From the NCBI RefSeq assembly GCF_003663945.1, contig NZ_RCCH01000002.1:374612-438611 (forward strand): DNA of 64,000 bases, in the 5' to 3' direction. The DNA is from Lacinutrix venerupis. GTDB taxonomy: Bacteria > Bacteroidota > Bacteroidia > Flavobacteriales > Flavobacteriaceae. The notes under the pieces were generated by a model, which worked only from the letters and a program-made list of their open reading frames with translations, ran no database searches and had not been told where the DNA came from. Shown here piece after piece: positions 7,751 to 17,110 of the stretch (the first letter of the stretch is position 1; every line of letters starts with the position of its first letter). The position numbers were made by a program, and so were the translations under genes.

Positions 7751-9991
7751 ATGATTCCAAAAGTTTTTAGAGAGGTCATAGACCTAGGTGATGGAAGAGA
7801 AATTTCTATCGAAACCGGAAAATTAGCAAAACAAGCGCATGGTAGCGTTGTTGTGCAATCAGGAAAATGTATGTTATTATGTACAGTTGTTTCCAATTAC
7901 AAACAAAGTCCAGTGGACTTTTTACCACTTACAGTAGATTACAGAGAAAAGTTTGCTGCAGCAGGTCGTTATCCTGGTGGTTTCTTTAAAAGAGAAGCAA
8001 GACCAAGTGATGGCGAAGTATTAACTATGCGTTTAGTAGACCGTGTTTTACGTCCGTTATTCCCTAAAGATTATCATTCTGAAACTCAGATAATGATTCA
8101 ATTAATGTCTCATGATGACGATGTTATGCCAGATGCTATGGCTGGTTTAGCTGCTTCTGCTGCTATACAATTATCAGATTTCCCATTTGAATGCCCAATC
8201 TCTGAAGCTAGAGTTGGACGTATTAATGGAGAATTTATAATCAATCCAACATTGGCACAATTAGAAGAATCTGATATAGATATGATGATTGGTGCTTCTG
8301 CCGACTCAGTAATGATGGTAGAAGGTGAAATGGATGAAATTTCTGAAGAAGAAATGGCTGAAGCAATTAAGTTTGCTCATGAAGCCATTAAAATACAATG
8401 TGCTGCGCAAGTTAGATTGGCCGAAGCTTTTGGAAAGAAAGAAACTCGTGAATACGAGCCAGAAAGAGCAGACGAAGATTTAGCTAAGAAAATTCATGAC
8501 ATGGCTTATGATAAAGTTTATGCAATAGCAAAAGCTGGATCTGCTAAACATGAAAGAAGTAATGCTTTCTCTGAAATAAAAGAAGAAATTATTGCTACCT
8601 TTTCTGAAGAAGAGCAAGAAGATTTTGGAGATTTAATTTCAAAATATTACTACAAAGCTGAAAAAGCTGCAATTAGAGATTTAACATTAAACGAAGGTTT
8701 ACGTTTAGATGGTCGTAAAACAGATGAAATTAGACCAATTTGGTGTGAAGTAGATTACTTACCATCTACACATGGATCTTCAATCTTTACACGTGGAGAA
8801 ACACAAGCACTAGCCACTGTAACTTTAGGAACATCTAGAGATGCTAACCAAATAGACATGCCATCTCAAGAAGGAGAAGAGCGTTTCTATTTACACTATA
8901 ATTTCCCGCCATTTTCAACTGGTGAAGCTAGACCAATACGCGGTACATCTCGTAGAGAGGTAGGCCATGGTAACTTAGCACAACGTGCTTTAAAAGGTAT
9001 GGTACCAGATGAATGTCCTTATACAGTACGTGTGGTTTCAGAAGTATTAGAATCTAACGGTTCTTCTTCTATGGCTACAGTTTGTGCTGGAACAATGGCA
9101 CTTATGGATGCTGGTGTACAAATGAAAAAACCAGTTTCTGGTATTGCTATGGGATTAATATCTGACGCAGATTCTGGAAAATACGCTGTTTTATCTGATA
9201 TTTTAGGTGATGAAGATCATTTAGGAGATATGGACTTTAAAGTAACTGGTACTGCAGATGGTATTACTGCTTGCCAAATGGATATCAAAGTAAAAGGATT
9301 ATCATATGAGATTTTAGTAAACGCACTAAAACAAGCTCGTGCTGGACGTTTACATATCTTAGAAAAATTAACAGACACTATTTCTAATCCAAATGCAGAT
9401 GTTAAAGATCATGCACCAAATATGGTAACAAGAAGAGTTCCTAACGAATTTATTGGAGCTTTAATTGGACCAGGAGGAAAAGTGATACAAGAAATGCAAA
9501 AGGAAACTGAGACTACTATTGTTATTAATGAAGATCCAGTAACCGAAGAAGGTATTGTAGAAATTATGGGTGTAGGTAAAAAAGGTATCGATGCTGTTAT
9601 GGCAAAAATAGATGCTATTTTATTTAAGCCTGAAGTTGGTAAAGTGTACACAGTAAAAGTTATCAAAATGTTAGATTTTGGTGCTGTTGTTGAGTATATG
9701 GATGCACCAGGAAACGAAGTATTATTACACGTAAGTGAATTAGCATGGGAACGCACAGAAAATGTGTCTGATGTTGTAAACATGGGAGACGTTTTTGATG
9801 TAAAATATTTTGGAATAGATTCAAGAACTCGTAAAGAAAAAGTATCTAGAAAAGCTATTTTACCAAAACCTGAAGGTTATGTTGCAAGACCACCAAGAGA
9901 TGATAAACGTTCTGGTGGACGTGATAACAAAGGTAAAGATAATCGCGGTCGTGATAATAGAAAACCTAGAGAAGACAAGAAGGAAAATTAA
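7751..9991 (+). CDS. pnp: Polyribonucleotide nucleotidyltransferase (PNPase)
   Basis: PNPase is a trimeric 3'-5' phosphorolytic exoribonuclease for mRNA decay and RNA quality control. The 746-residue protein has two RNase PH cores separated by the helical domain. The second core carries [13 protein letters not shown] and the [15 protein letters not shown] segment. A KH domain follows at about 555-615 with [12 protein letters not shown], then an S1 domain at about 625-695 with [20 protein letters not shown]. The tail (last 40 residues) is rich in Arg, Gly, Asp and Lys, an RGG-like RNA-binding extension. It ends at a strong terminator. Confidence 0.97.
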   Translation: MIPKVFREVIDLGDGREISIETGKLAKQAHGSVVVQSGKCMLLCTVVSNYKQSPVDFLPLTVDYREKFAAAGRYPGGFFKREARPSDGEVLTMRLVDRVLRPLFPKDYHSETQIMIQLMSHDDDVMPDAMAGLAASAAIQLSDFPFECPISEARVGRINGEFIINPTLAQLEESDIDMMIGASADSVMMVEGEMDEISEEEMAEAIKFAHEAIKIQCAAQVRLAEAFGKKETREYEPERADEDLAKKIHDMAYDKVYAIAKAGSAKHERSNAFSEIKEEIIATFSEEEQEDFGDLISKYYYKAEKAAIRDLTLNEGLRLDGRKTDEIRPIWCEVDYLPSTHGSSIFTRGETQALATVTLGTSRDANQIDMPSQEGEERFYLHYNFPPFSTGEARPIRGTSRREVGHGNLAQRALKGMVPDECPYTVRVVSEVLESNGSSSMATVCAGTMALMDAGVQMKKPVSGIAMGLISDADSGKYAVLSDILGDEDHLGDMDFKVTGTADGITACQMDIKVKGLSYEILVNALKQARAGRLHILEKLTDTISNPNADVKDHAPNMVTRRVPNEFIGALIGPGGKVIQEMQKETETTIVINEDPVTEEGIVEIMGVGKKGIDAVMAKIDAILFKPEVGKVYTVKVIKMLDFGAVVEYMDAPGNEVLLHVSELAWERTENVSDVVNMGDVFDVKYFGIDSRTRKEKVSRKAILPKPEGYVARPPRDDKRSGGRDNKGKDNRGRDNRKPREDKKEN

Positions 9992-10017
9992 TTTCTAACT
10001 TTAATTCTTAAATATAA

Positions 10018-10054
10018 AACCCTAAATGAAAATTTCATTTAGGGTTCTTTTTTT
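10018..10054 (+). terminator. Rho-independent terminator after pnp
   Basis: AACCCTAAATGAAA pairs with TTTCATTTAGGGTT and is followed by a run of T residues. Confidence 0.85.
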
Positions 10055-10153
10055 ATAAAAATGACCATACAATGTTAAATAAAAATTAAAAACAATCTAA
10101 ATTTTAAAAGTCATCGTAAATCTACTTTAAACCATTACCATATATAACGATTT

Positions 10154-11590
10154 ATGATTTCAAAAAAAGCTACTCTAAAAGACTTCTTATCATCTACAAA
10201 AAGTAAAATAAACACACACACAGGAAATTTTAACCTATTTCTTATTAGTGAGTCTAAAACATCAAGTTCACTAAATAAAATAGTGCTACTTAGCACATTT
10301 TCACTCTTAATGTTAGGCGTTTATTTCTTCTCCGTTTTTCATGAAGATTTTGAAAAATTCAATGCCTATCAAATGAGTTCATCTTTAGGTATTACATTTA
10401 TAGCTATAGCAGTTTTCCTATTCGCTTTTAAAGTTCTATTCTTTATTTTTAAAGCCTATAATTATTATAAATACAAGCCTGTTGCTTCTGCTTCAGATCA
10501 AGAATTACCAACATGTACCGTTATTGTTCCTGCCTATAACGAAGGAAAACAAGTTTGGGATACATTAATGAGTATTTCGAAAAGTAATTATCCAAAACAT
10601 AAAATCCAACTTATATCTATAGATGATGGTAGTAAAGACGACACATGGAAATGGATGCAAGACGCTAAAGAAAAATTAGGAGACCGTTTAGAAATTTATC
10701 AACAACCAGAAAATCAAGGTAAACGTCAAGCATTATTTAGAGGCTTTAACTTAGCAACTGGTGATATTTACATTACAGTAGATAGCGACTCTATTGTAAC
10801 AGAAGACACGCTTAGAAATTTAGTAAGTCCATTTACAACTAACGAACATTGTGGTGCCGTTGCCGGAAATATTAGAGTTTTAAATAACAAAAAAGAAATT
10901 CTTCCTAAAATGTTGGATGTAAGTTTTGTATTAAGTTTTGAGTTTGTGCGTTCTGCAGAAAGTAATTTAAATTCTGTACTATGTACACCAGGAGCTTTGG
11001 CAGCATACAAGAGCACTGCAGTGCACAAATGCTTACCAGAATGGATTAACCAAACATTTATGGGTACTCCATCAGATATTGGTGAGGATAGAGCATTAAC
11101 CAACATGATTTTAAAACAAGGCAAGCACGTACTTTTTCAAAAAGACGCTATTGCTTACACTAATGTCCCAGAACAATACGTTGGATTATATAAAATGTTC
11201 ATACGTTGGGGAAGAAGCAATGTAAGAGAGAGTCTAGAAATGGGAAAATTTATTTTCACAAATTTTAGAACAACAAATAAATCTGGAATAAGAATTTTAT
11301 TTATTAGTCAGTTTTTAAAAATACTAATGAGCTATCCATTAATAATAGCCATGTTATTTTTTGTTGCCTTGCATCCATTATTATTTATAGGCTCTACATC
11401 AATTAGTATTTTAATTATTTCTACGTTTTCTGTTTTATTTTTCACAAGTAGATATAAAACTACTAAAGGTATTTGGGCATATTCATATAGTATATTGTAT
11501 ACATTTGCGCTATTCTGGATTACACCTTACGCAATTGCAACTGCTAGTAAAAGTGGTTGGTTAACTCGTGAATTAAACGCAGTAAAATAA
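10154..11590 (+). CDS. Membrane family-2 glycosyltransferase (NodC/hyaluronan-synthase-like)
   Basis: The 478-residue protein looks like a processive polysaccharide synthase. Two membrane segments at about 43-62 and 78-102 precede a cytosolic GT-A domain. That domain contains VIVPAYNE (123-130), the nucleotide-binding DDG (157-159), the metal-binding DSD (210-212), GED (310-312) and RWGRS (351-355), the counterpart of the QxxRW motif of processive enzymes. Several membrane helices follow from about 365 onward. Product and sugar cannot be told; poly-N-acetylglucosamine-, chitin- or hyaluronan-like polymers are all possible. It has no partner gene and is flanked by terminators on both sides. 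Confidence 0.82.
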   Translation: MISKKATLKDFLSSTKSKINTHTGNFNLFLISESKTSSSLNKIVLLSTFSLLMLGVYFFSVFHEDFEKFNAYQMSSSLGITFIAIAVFLFAFKVLFFIFKAYNYYKYKPVASASDQELPTCTVIVPAYNEGKQVWDTLMSISKSNYPKHKIQLISIDDGSKDDTWKWMQDAKEKLGDRLEIYQQPENQGKRQALFRGFNLATGDIYITVDSDSIVTEDTLRNLVSPFTTNEHCGAVAGNIRVLNNKKEILPKMLDVSFVLSFEFVRSAESNLNSVLCTPGALAAYKSTAVHKCLPEWINQTFMGTPSDIGEDRALTNMILKQGKHVLFQKDAIAYTNVPEQYVGLYKMFIRWGRSNVRESLEMGKFIFTNFRTTNKSGIRILFISQFLKILMSYPLIIAMLFFVALHPLLFIGSTSISILIISTFSVLFFTSRYKTTKGIWAYSYSILYTFALFWITPYAIATASKSGWLTRELNAVK

Positions 11591-11609
11591 TATAGTCTTT
11601 TTATATTTT

Positions 11610-11666
11610 AAACTTCAAATTCCTTTAACGCATTTATTATACGTTTAAGAACTTTGAAGTTTTTTT
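11610..11666 (+). terminator. Terminator after the GT2 gene
   Basis: An imperfect long stem starts with AAACTTCAAA and closes with TTTGAAGTTTTTTT. The T run marks it as a Rho-independent terminator for the plus strand. Confidence 0.7.
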
Positions 11667-11885
11667 ATTGAAGAAAACGCAATATGTCACCGACAGCCTG
11701 TCAGTTTCGCATCCATTCAAAATTTTTCTTTTTTTCATTTTCGTAAGCAAACAACCATATAGTTTTCAGTATCACAATACTTCTCCTGCATATATTCAGA
11801 ATTCTATAATTTTTAAAATCAATATTATATTATGGCACTTCCGTATAGTCCTTGTGGTTAATAGGTTGAAATAATATAACAAAAC
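11667..11885 (+). other. Upstream region of the proline operon
   Basis: This 219-nt stretch between the terminator and proC has no convincing gene; an open frame at 11668-11874 has no recognisable features. It contains the interrupted palindrome GACAG-C-CTGTC (11692-11702), in which TGTCA also recurs as a direct repeat (11685-11689 and 11699-11703). No exact TAnnTTTG promoter is visible. Confidence 0.4.
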
Positions 11886-12689
11886 ATGAAAGTATTAGTA
11901 ATTGGAGCAGGAAACATGGGATTAACCTATGCAGAAGGTATGGCAGATAGTGCGATACTAAATAAGCATAGATTAAAAATTTATGATACTGATCCTAAAA
12001 AAATTGAAACATTACGTAAAGATTCAAGATTTCTCGTTTACGATAATTTGGAAGACTGCTTACCAAAAGCAGACATAGTATTTATAGCAGTAAAACCATA
12101 CCATAGTGATGGTCTATTTAATAACATGAAATCTATGCTTAATGGTGATCAAATTTTTGTGTCTTTAATGGCAGGAGTTACCATAGAAACCATTCAAGAA
12201 AAACTAAAAGTAAAAAAAGTAGTAAGATCTATGCCTAATTTACCAGCACAAGTTGGAAAAGGTGTAACATCTTATACAGAATCTAAAGAAGTTTCTAAAG
12301 TAGAATTAATAATGGTAAGAACATTATTAGACACCACAGGAACATCAATACATGTAAATACCGAAACGTTTATTGATGCTTCTACAGGAATCTCTGGAAG
12401 TGGTCCTGCTTACGTTTTTTATTTTATGCAATCTATGTTAGAGGCTGCTCAAAAAATGGGCTTTTCAGATTACGATTCTAAAGTTTTAGTGAGTAGTACT
12501 TTTGAAGGTGCAATAGAACTTTTTAACCAAAATGATATTTCTCCAAAATCTTGGATAGATAAAGTGGCTTCTAAAGGAGGCACAACACAAGCCGCTATAG
12601 ATTCCATGGAAGATAACAACGTAAAACAACTTATTCAAGATGCAGCTTATGCAGCATTTGATAGAGCAATTGAATTAGGAAAAAAATAA
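11886..12689 (+). CDS. proC: Pyrroline-5-carboxylate reductase
   Basis: ProC reduces 1-pyrroline-5-carboxylate to proline with NAD(P)H, the last step of proline synthesis. The 267-residue protein begins with the Rossmann motif VIGAGNMG. It carries VKPYHSD in the nucleotide-binding domain and the C-terminal signature GISGSGPAYVFYF, then KVASKGGTTQAAIDSME. It is the first gene of a three-gene operon; the proB ATG follows the stop codon after only 2 nt. The order proC-proB-proA puts all three steps from glutamate to proline together. Confidence 0.95.
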   Translation: MKVLVIGAGNMGLTYAEGMADSAILNKHRLKIYDTDPKKIETLRKDSRFLVYDNLEDCLPKADIVFIAVKPYHSDGLFNNMKSMLNGDQIFVSLMAGVTIETIQEKLKVKKVVRSMPNLPAQVGKGVTSYTESKEVSKVELIMVRTLLDTTGTSIHVNTETFIDASTGISGSGPAYVFYFMQSMLEAAQKMGFSDYDSKVLVSSTFEGAIELFNQNDISPKSWIDKVASKGGTTQAAIDSMEDNNVKQLIQDAAYAAFDRAIELGKK

Positions 12690-12691
12690 AA

Positions 12692-13462
12692 ATGGAAACA
12701 AAAAGAGTAGTAATAAAAGTTGGTACAAATGTATTAACCAATAAAGACAACAGAATTTTAGGCCCAATTTTAAGAGAATTAGTAAGGCAAATTTCCGTTT
12801 TATACGAACGTAATATAGAAACTATCTTAGTATCATCTGGTTCTGCAATTGCAGGTAAAGAAATTTTAGGAGAAACTAATATAGATGATTCCTCCATAAG
12901 AAGACAAGTGTATTCTTCTGTAGGACAACCAAGAATGATGCGCCATTATTATAGTCTTTTTCATGATTATGGTATGCGATGCGCACAAGTTTTAGCAACA
13001 AAAAGAGATTTTGATGCAGGAAAACATCGCGAAAATATGATTAATTGTTACGAAGGATTATTATCTGAAGGCGTAGTACCTATCGCTAATGAAGATGATG
13101 CGGTTTCATTAACAATGTCTATGTTTTCAGATAATGATGAGTTAGCAAGTTTAGTTGCAGAGTTATTAGATGCTGACCGTTTAATCATACTATCTGATAC
13201 AGATGGATTATATACCGGACATCCAGACGACGAGAATTCTAAAAAATTAACCGAAGTTACCGTAGACCAAAACGTAGAACAATATGTACAAGCCTCTGTT
13301 AAAAAAGAAGGTGAAGGTCGAGGCGGCATGGCTTCAAAATTAAAAATTGCCAAAGGCACAGCAAGAAAAAACATTCCAACTTATATCGCTAATGGCAAAC
13401 GTGAAAATGTTATTGTAGACATTGTAGACAATAAAGAAGTTGGAACAAAATTTATTCACTAA
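12692..13462 (+). CDS. proB: Glutamate 5-kinase, kinase domain only
   Basis: ProB phosphorylates glutamate to gamma-glutamyl phosphate, the committed and usually proline-inhibited step. The 256-residue protein is a single amino-acid-kinase domain with VIKVGTNVLT near the N terminus, VSSGSAIAGKE, NEDDAVS, LSDTDGLY and GRGGMASKLKIAK. It lacks the C-terminal PUA domain present in the E. coli-type enzyme of about 367 residues. The frame ends in a clean stop, and proA begins 9 nt later, so this is a normal short form rather than a truncation. Confidence 0.93.
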   Translation: METKRVVIKVGTNVLTNKDNRILGPILRELVRQISVLYERNIETILVSSGSAIAGKEILGETNIDDSSIRRQVYSSVGQPRMMRHYYSLFHDYGMRCAQVLATKRDFDAGKHRENMINCYEGLLSEGVVPIANEDDAVSLTMSMFSDNDELASLVAELLDADRLIILSDTDGLYTGHPDDENSKKLTEVTVDQNVEQYVQASVKKEGEGRGGMASKLKIAKGTARKNIPTYIANGKRENVIVDIVDNKEVGTKFIH

Positions 13463-13471
13463 AAAGACATT

Positions 13472-14677
13472 ATGAAATTATTAAATACAGAAATAAAAAA
13501 TAAAGTACTACAATCAATGATGAAAATTATTGATAAACAGCGCGCTAATATAATAGCCGCTAATAAAGAAGATTTAGAGGCATTTACTAAAGACGACAGA
13601 GCTTTATACGATAGACTTATAGTAGACAATGCTAAAATTAACGGCATGATAAACGCTATTGAAGAAGTAAAAAACCAAGAAGATCCTGTTAATCAAATTA
13701 TATCAAGCACCACATTAAATAGTGGTTTAAAAATTGAAAATAAAAGTGCACCATTTGGCACCATAATGATTATTTACGAATCGAGACCAGATGTAACAAT
13801 AGAAGCCGCCGTTTTAGCTTTTAAAGCAAACAGTAAAATTTTATTAAAAGGTGGTAAAGAGGCCATAAACAGCAATCTTATTCTTGAAAAATGCTGGCAT
13901 CAAGCATTAGAAGAAAATAATTTATCTAAAGATTGGATTAAACTATTGCATTTAAAACGCGAAGAAACTCAAGAGTTTTTAAAAAATCCGCCAGAAAAAA
14001 TAGACCTAATTGTACCTAGAGGCGGAGAACGTTTAATTAAATTTGTTAAGGATCACGCTACGTGCGCGGTATTAATAAGTGGTCGTGGCAACAACTTCTT
14101 ATATGTATCTAAAAATGCCGATTGGTTAAAATCTGTAAAAGTAATTATTAATGCTAAAACCGATAAAATTTCTGGTTGTAATGCTTTAGACAAAGTATTA
14201 ATAGATAAAAATATTCCTGAATATGAAAAGAAAGTTAAGGAACTTAAAACTATTTTAAATAAACTAGATGTTGATTTGGTTGTAGATGAAAAAATAAGCA
14301 AACTACTTCCAAATGAAAATAAAATACTATCTCAATCTATCTGGTACGAAGAGTTTTTAGCCATGAAACTTTTAATAGCAGAAGTTGATAATGAAGATAA
14401 TGCCATAGATATGATAAATACATTCTCTGGCGGGCATTCTGCTTCTATTATAACCGAAAACAAAATACAAGCAGAGAAATTTATGCAACAAGTCGATAGC
14501 GCTGCTGTTTACCATAATGCCTCTACTAGGTTTACAGATGGCGGACAAATGGGTGTTGGAGCAGAATTAGCTATTAGTACAGACAAATTACACCATCGTG
14601 GACCGTTAGGTCTTAAACAATTAGTAACTAATAAATATTACGTATTTGGAGATGGACATATTAGAACTAATATTTAA
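13472..14677 (+). CDS. proA: Gamma-glutamyl phosphate reductase
   Basis: ProA reduces gamma-glutamyl phosphate with NADPH to glutamate semialdehyde, which cyclises to the ProC substrate. The 401-residue length fits the family. Motifs include IYESRPDVT (101-109), LKGGKEAINSN, LIVPRGGERLI (179-189), and the catalytic cysteine in SGCNALD (Cys236). FTDGGQMGVGAELAISTDKLHHRGP lies near the end, noted here by its core GVGAELAIST. It is the last gene of the proCBA operon and is followed at once by a terminator. Confidence 0.94.
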   Translation: MKLLNTEIKNKVLQSMMKIIDKQRANIIAANKEDLEAFTKDDRALYDRLIVDNAKINGMINAIEEVKNQEDPVNQIISSTTLNSGLKIENKSAPFGTIMIIYESRPDVTIEAAVLAFKANSKILLKGGKEAINSNLILEKCWHQALEENNLSKDWIKLLHLKREETQEFLKNPPEKIDLIVPRGGERLIKFVKDHATCAVLISGRGNNFLYVSKNADWLKSVKVIINAKTDKISGCNALDKVLIDKNIPEYEKKVKELKTILNKLDVDLVVDEKISKLLPNENKILSQSIWYEEFLAMKLLIAEVDNEDNAIDMINTFSGGHSASIITENKIQAEKFMQQVDSAAVYHNASTRFTDGGQMGVGAELAISTDKLHHRGPLGLKQLVTNKYYVFGDGHIRTNI

Positions 14678-14701
14678 AACATATAAAACACCATAAACTC
14701 T

Positions 14702-14740
14702 ATAAAGCCTGTTCGTATTATTAAACAGGCTTTATATTTA
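14702..14740 (+). terminator. Rho-independent terminator after proA
   Basis: ATAAAGCCTGTT pairs with AACAGGCTTTAT around a 10-nt loop, then a T-rich stretch. Confidence 0.8.
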
Positions 14741-14912
14741 TAAATTATATAGTCGAAAAACCTAGTCTTTTTAAACCTTCTGAATAAAAAAAGTAACAAC
14801 TTTAAAAAAAAAATAAACTTTTTTGTAACAAAATGTGTCTTTAGTACGTATAACCATTGATAGCAAAATTATTCACTCCTATTTTACTAGGAATTAATCA
14901 CAACTTATTTAC

Positions 14913-15776
14913 ATGAGACAACTTAAAATTACCAAGCAGGTAACCAATCGTGAGACCGCATCATTAGACAAATACCTACAAGAAATTGGAAAAGTTGACT
15001 TAATTACCGCAGACGAAGAAGTAGAATTAGCACAACGTATTAAAGCAGGCGATCAAGTCGCTCTTGAAAAGTTAACAAAAGCTAATTTACGTTTCGTAGT
15101 ATCGGTAGCTAAGCAATACCAAAACCAAGGTTTAACGTTACCAGATTTAATTAACGAAGGTAATTTAGGTTTAATTAAAGCTGCGCAACGTTTTGACGAA
15201 ACGCGTGGTTTTAAATTTATTTCTTACGCTGTATGGTGGATTAGACAATCTATTTTACAAGCTTTAGCAGAGCAGTCTCGTATTGTACGTTTACCATTAA
15301 ACAAGATTGGTTCTATTAACAAAATAAATAAAACTTTTGCCTTTTTAGAGCAAGCACACGAGCGTCCGCCAAGTGCCGAAGAAATTGCAAAAGAATTAGA
15401 TATGACTATTAACGACGTTAAAGAATCTATGAAGAATTCTGGACGTCACGTAAGTATGGATGCGCCTCTAGTTGAAGGTGAAGATTCTAACTTATACGAT
15501 GTATTAAACTCTGGTGAGTCTCCAAATCCAGACCGTAGTTTATTGCACGAATCTTTACGTACAGAAATTGAGCGTGCTTTAGAAACTTTAACACCTCGTG
15601 AAGCAGATGTTATTAGACTATATTTTGGTTTAGGAAACCAACACCCAATGACTCTTGAAGAAATTGGTGAAACTTTCGATTTAACTCGTGAGCGTGTTAG
15701 ACAAATTAAAGAAAAAGCTATACGTAGATTAAAACATACGTCTAGAAGTAAAATATTAAAAACTTACTTAGGATAA
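14913..15776 (+). CDS. rpoD: Primary RNA polymerase sigma factor (RpoD/SigA)
   Basis: This is the housekeeping sigma factor, and it should recognise the TTTG/TAnnTTTG promoters seen across the window. The 287-residue protein is the short Bacteroidetes form, with region 1.2 at the N terminus and no region 1.1 or long non-conserved insert. Region 2 includes [26 protein letters not shown]-like [13 protein letters not shown] and the promoter-melting [10 protein letters not shown]. Region 3 follows. Region 4 carries the helix-turn-helix [20 protein letters not shown] and ends in LKHTSRSK. It is monocistronic, with hairpins downstream. Confidence 0.95.
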   Translation: MRQLKITKQVTNRETASLDKYLQEIGKVDLITADEEVELAQRIKAGDQVALEKLTKANLRFVVSVAKQYQNQGLTLPDLINEGNLGLIKAAQRFDETRGFKFISYAVWWIRQSILQALAEQSRIVRLPLNKIGSINKINKTFAFLEQAHERPPSAEEIAKELDMTINDVKESMKNSGRHVSMDAPLVEGEDSNLYDVLNSGESPNPDRSLLHESLRTEIERALETLTPREADVIRLYFGLGNQHPMTLEEIGETFDLTRERVRQIKEKAIRRLKHTSRSKILKTYLG

Positions 15777-15792
15777 ACACTAAGTTACAATA

Positions 15793-15822
15793 ACAAACAG
15801 TTATTCATAACTGTTCGTTTTT
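15793..15822 (+). terminator. Rho-independent terminator after rpoD
   Basis: AACAGTTAT pairs with ATAACTGTT around a 2-nt centre, and CGTTTTTT follows. Confidence 0.75.
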
Positions 15823-15834
15823 TGATTGATGAAA

Positions 15835-15862
15835 GAACCCAGAGCTGATTACTCTGGGTTCA
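15835..15862 (+). terminator. Second hairpin downstream of rpoD
   Basis: GAACCCAGAG pairs with CTCTGGGTTC around a 7-nt loop. The following CACTCATTTT is a weak tail, so it may be a backup terminator or an mRNA-end stabiliser. Confidence 0.55.
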
Positions 15863-15932
15863 CTCATTTTATTAAGGTCGTTTTTAATATATTATTTAGC
15901 AGTCAACTTATTGAATTTATTATATTTACAGT

Positions 15933-16340
15933 ATGCTAAAAACCATATGCTATAAAAGTAAAGCTAAATCAAATCTAAGCATGCTAGCTTTTGAAGCTTT
16001 ATTTAATGAAACTCAAATTAACAATAATAAAAACAACATTTTTGGTGTATTGGTAAAGAAAGAAAATACATTCTTTCAAATAATAGAAGGTGATTCTAAA
16101 ATTATAGATGAAGTTTATAAGAAAATAAAGCTAGACACAAGACACACAAATATTGTCGAACTATTAAATCGAACTATTTCTCAATTAAGCTTTAAAGCTT
16201 TTGATACTGGTTATGCTGTAATTGAAGATTTTGATGCGCTTTATGGATTGCAAAAATATGTAATGGAATTGAATCAAAGTAATTTTGAAAATAGTAATCT
16301 ATTTTCAAAAATTATAGAAGATCTATTAACTATCGACTAA
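15933..16340 (+). CDS. BLUF-domain blue-light sensor protein (stand-alone)
   Basis: BLUF domains bind FAD and sense blue light through a Tyr-Gln hydrogen-bond switch. The 135-residue protein covers the full fold. It has the N-terminal strand ICYKSKA with the key Tyr7 and Ser9, an Asn-rich segment before IFGVLV, TFFQIIEG with the key Gln49, and LDTRHTNI, the counterpart of the DPRH motif. The usual RxFxxWxM strand reads LSFKAFDTG, so Trp and Met are replaced by Phe90 and Thr92. No output domain is fused, so it probably signals through a partner. It sits alone between rpoD and rpe. Photoactivity is inferred, not shown. Confidence 0.82.
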   Translation: MLKTICYKSKAKSNLSMLAFEALFNETQINNNKNNIFGVLVKKENTFFQIIEGDSKIIDEVYKKIKLDTRHTNIVELLNRTISQLSFKAFDTGYAVIEDFDALYGLQKYVMELNQSNFENSNLFSKIIEDLLTID

Positions 16341-16350
16341 TAAATATTCT

Positions 16351-16358
16351 TAGCTTTG
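16351..16358 (+). promoter_or_regulatory. -7 element of the rpe promoter
   Basis: TAGCTTTG is an exact TAnnTTTG match 28 nt before the rpe ATG. No clear -33 TTG is visible. Confidence 0.55.
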
Positions 16359-16386
16359 CGCAAACAACACAAAACTACTACAAATA

Positions 16387-17049
16387 ATGGCTAAAAAATT
16401 AATAGCACCTTCAATGCTAGCTGCCGATTTTGGCAATCTACAACGTGATACAGAAATGGTTAATAATAGTGATGCCGATTGGTTTCATATTGATGTAATG
16501 GATGGTCACTTTGTACCAAATATTTCTTATGGTATGCCAGTAATTCAAGCCATAAAAAAACATGCAAAAAAACCATTAGATGTACATTTAATGATTGAAA
16601 AACCAGAGCGTTATATCGAAGAGTTTGCAAAAGTTGGTGCAGATATAATTACTGTTCATCATGAGTCTACAGTACATTTACATAGAACTTTAAGACAAAT
16701 TAAAGATGCTGGTTGTAAAGCAGGTGTCGTTTTAAATATAACCACACCAGTTTCTGTTTTAGAAGATATTTTACCAGAATGTTATATGGTATTATTAATG
16801 TCTATTAATCCTGGTTTTGGTGGTCAAAAATTTGAAGACGTTACATACCAACGTATAAAAAAACTACGCAAAATGATTGATGAGCAAGGTTTAGACACAC
16901 GTATAGAAATTGATGGTGGCGTAACAGATAAAAATATAGAAAAACTTGTAGAAGCTGGCGCAGATGTTTTTGTTGCTGGCAGTCATGTTTTTAAAAGCGA
17001 GGACCAAACTGCTACAATTAAAAAGTTAAAGCAATTAGCTAATTCATAA
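16387..17049 (+). CDS. rpe: Ribulose-phosphate 3-epimerase
   Basis: Rpe interconverts ribulose 5-phosphate and xylulose 5-phosphate in the pentose phosphate pathway, using a metal ion in a TIM barrel. The 220-residue protein shows APSMLAADFGNL at the first strand, HIDVMDGHFVPNIS with metal ligands, DVHLMIEKPERYI, MSINPGFGGQKF and EIDGGV. All expected active-site segments are present and the length is standard. It has its own -7 element and ends at a terminator shared with the convergent peptidase gene. Confidence 0.96.
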   Translation: MAKKLIAPSMLAADFGNLQRDTEMVNNSDADWFHIDVMDGHFVPNISYGMPVIQAIKKHAKKPLDVHLMIEKPERYIEEFAKVGADIITVHHESTVHLHRTLRQIKDAGCKAGVVLNITTPVSVLEDILPECYMVLLMSINPGFGGQKFEDVTYQRIKKLRKMIDEQGLDTRIEIDGGVTDKNIEKLVEAGADVFVAGSHVFKSEDQTATIKKLKQLANS

Positions 17050-17054
17050 ATAAC

Positions 17055-17090
17055 AAAAAAGGCTTTAAATTAAAATTTAAAGCCTTTTTT
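17055..17090. terminator. Bidirectional terminator between rpe and the MtfA-like gene
   Basis: AAAAAAGGCTTTAAAT pairs with ATTTAAAGCCTTTTTT. Both flanks are suitable for termination in either direction. Confidence 0.85.
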
Positions 17091-17110
17091 AATTCTAGCA
17101 ATTTTAAGCT

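Noticed and set aside
9409-9783. 124-codon antisense frame inside pnp
   Set aside because: It is the low-complexity shadow of the conserved KH/S1 coding sequence and has no start context.
11668-11874. 68-codon open frame before proC
   Set aside because: It lies in the non-coding gap after a terminator, has no domain, signal or operon spacing, and overlaps the palindrome region.
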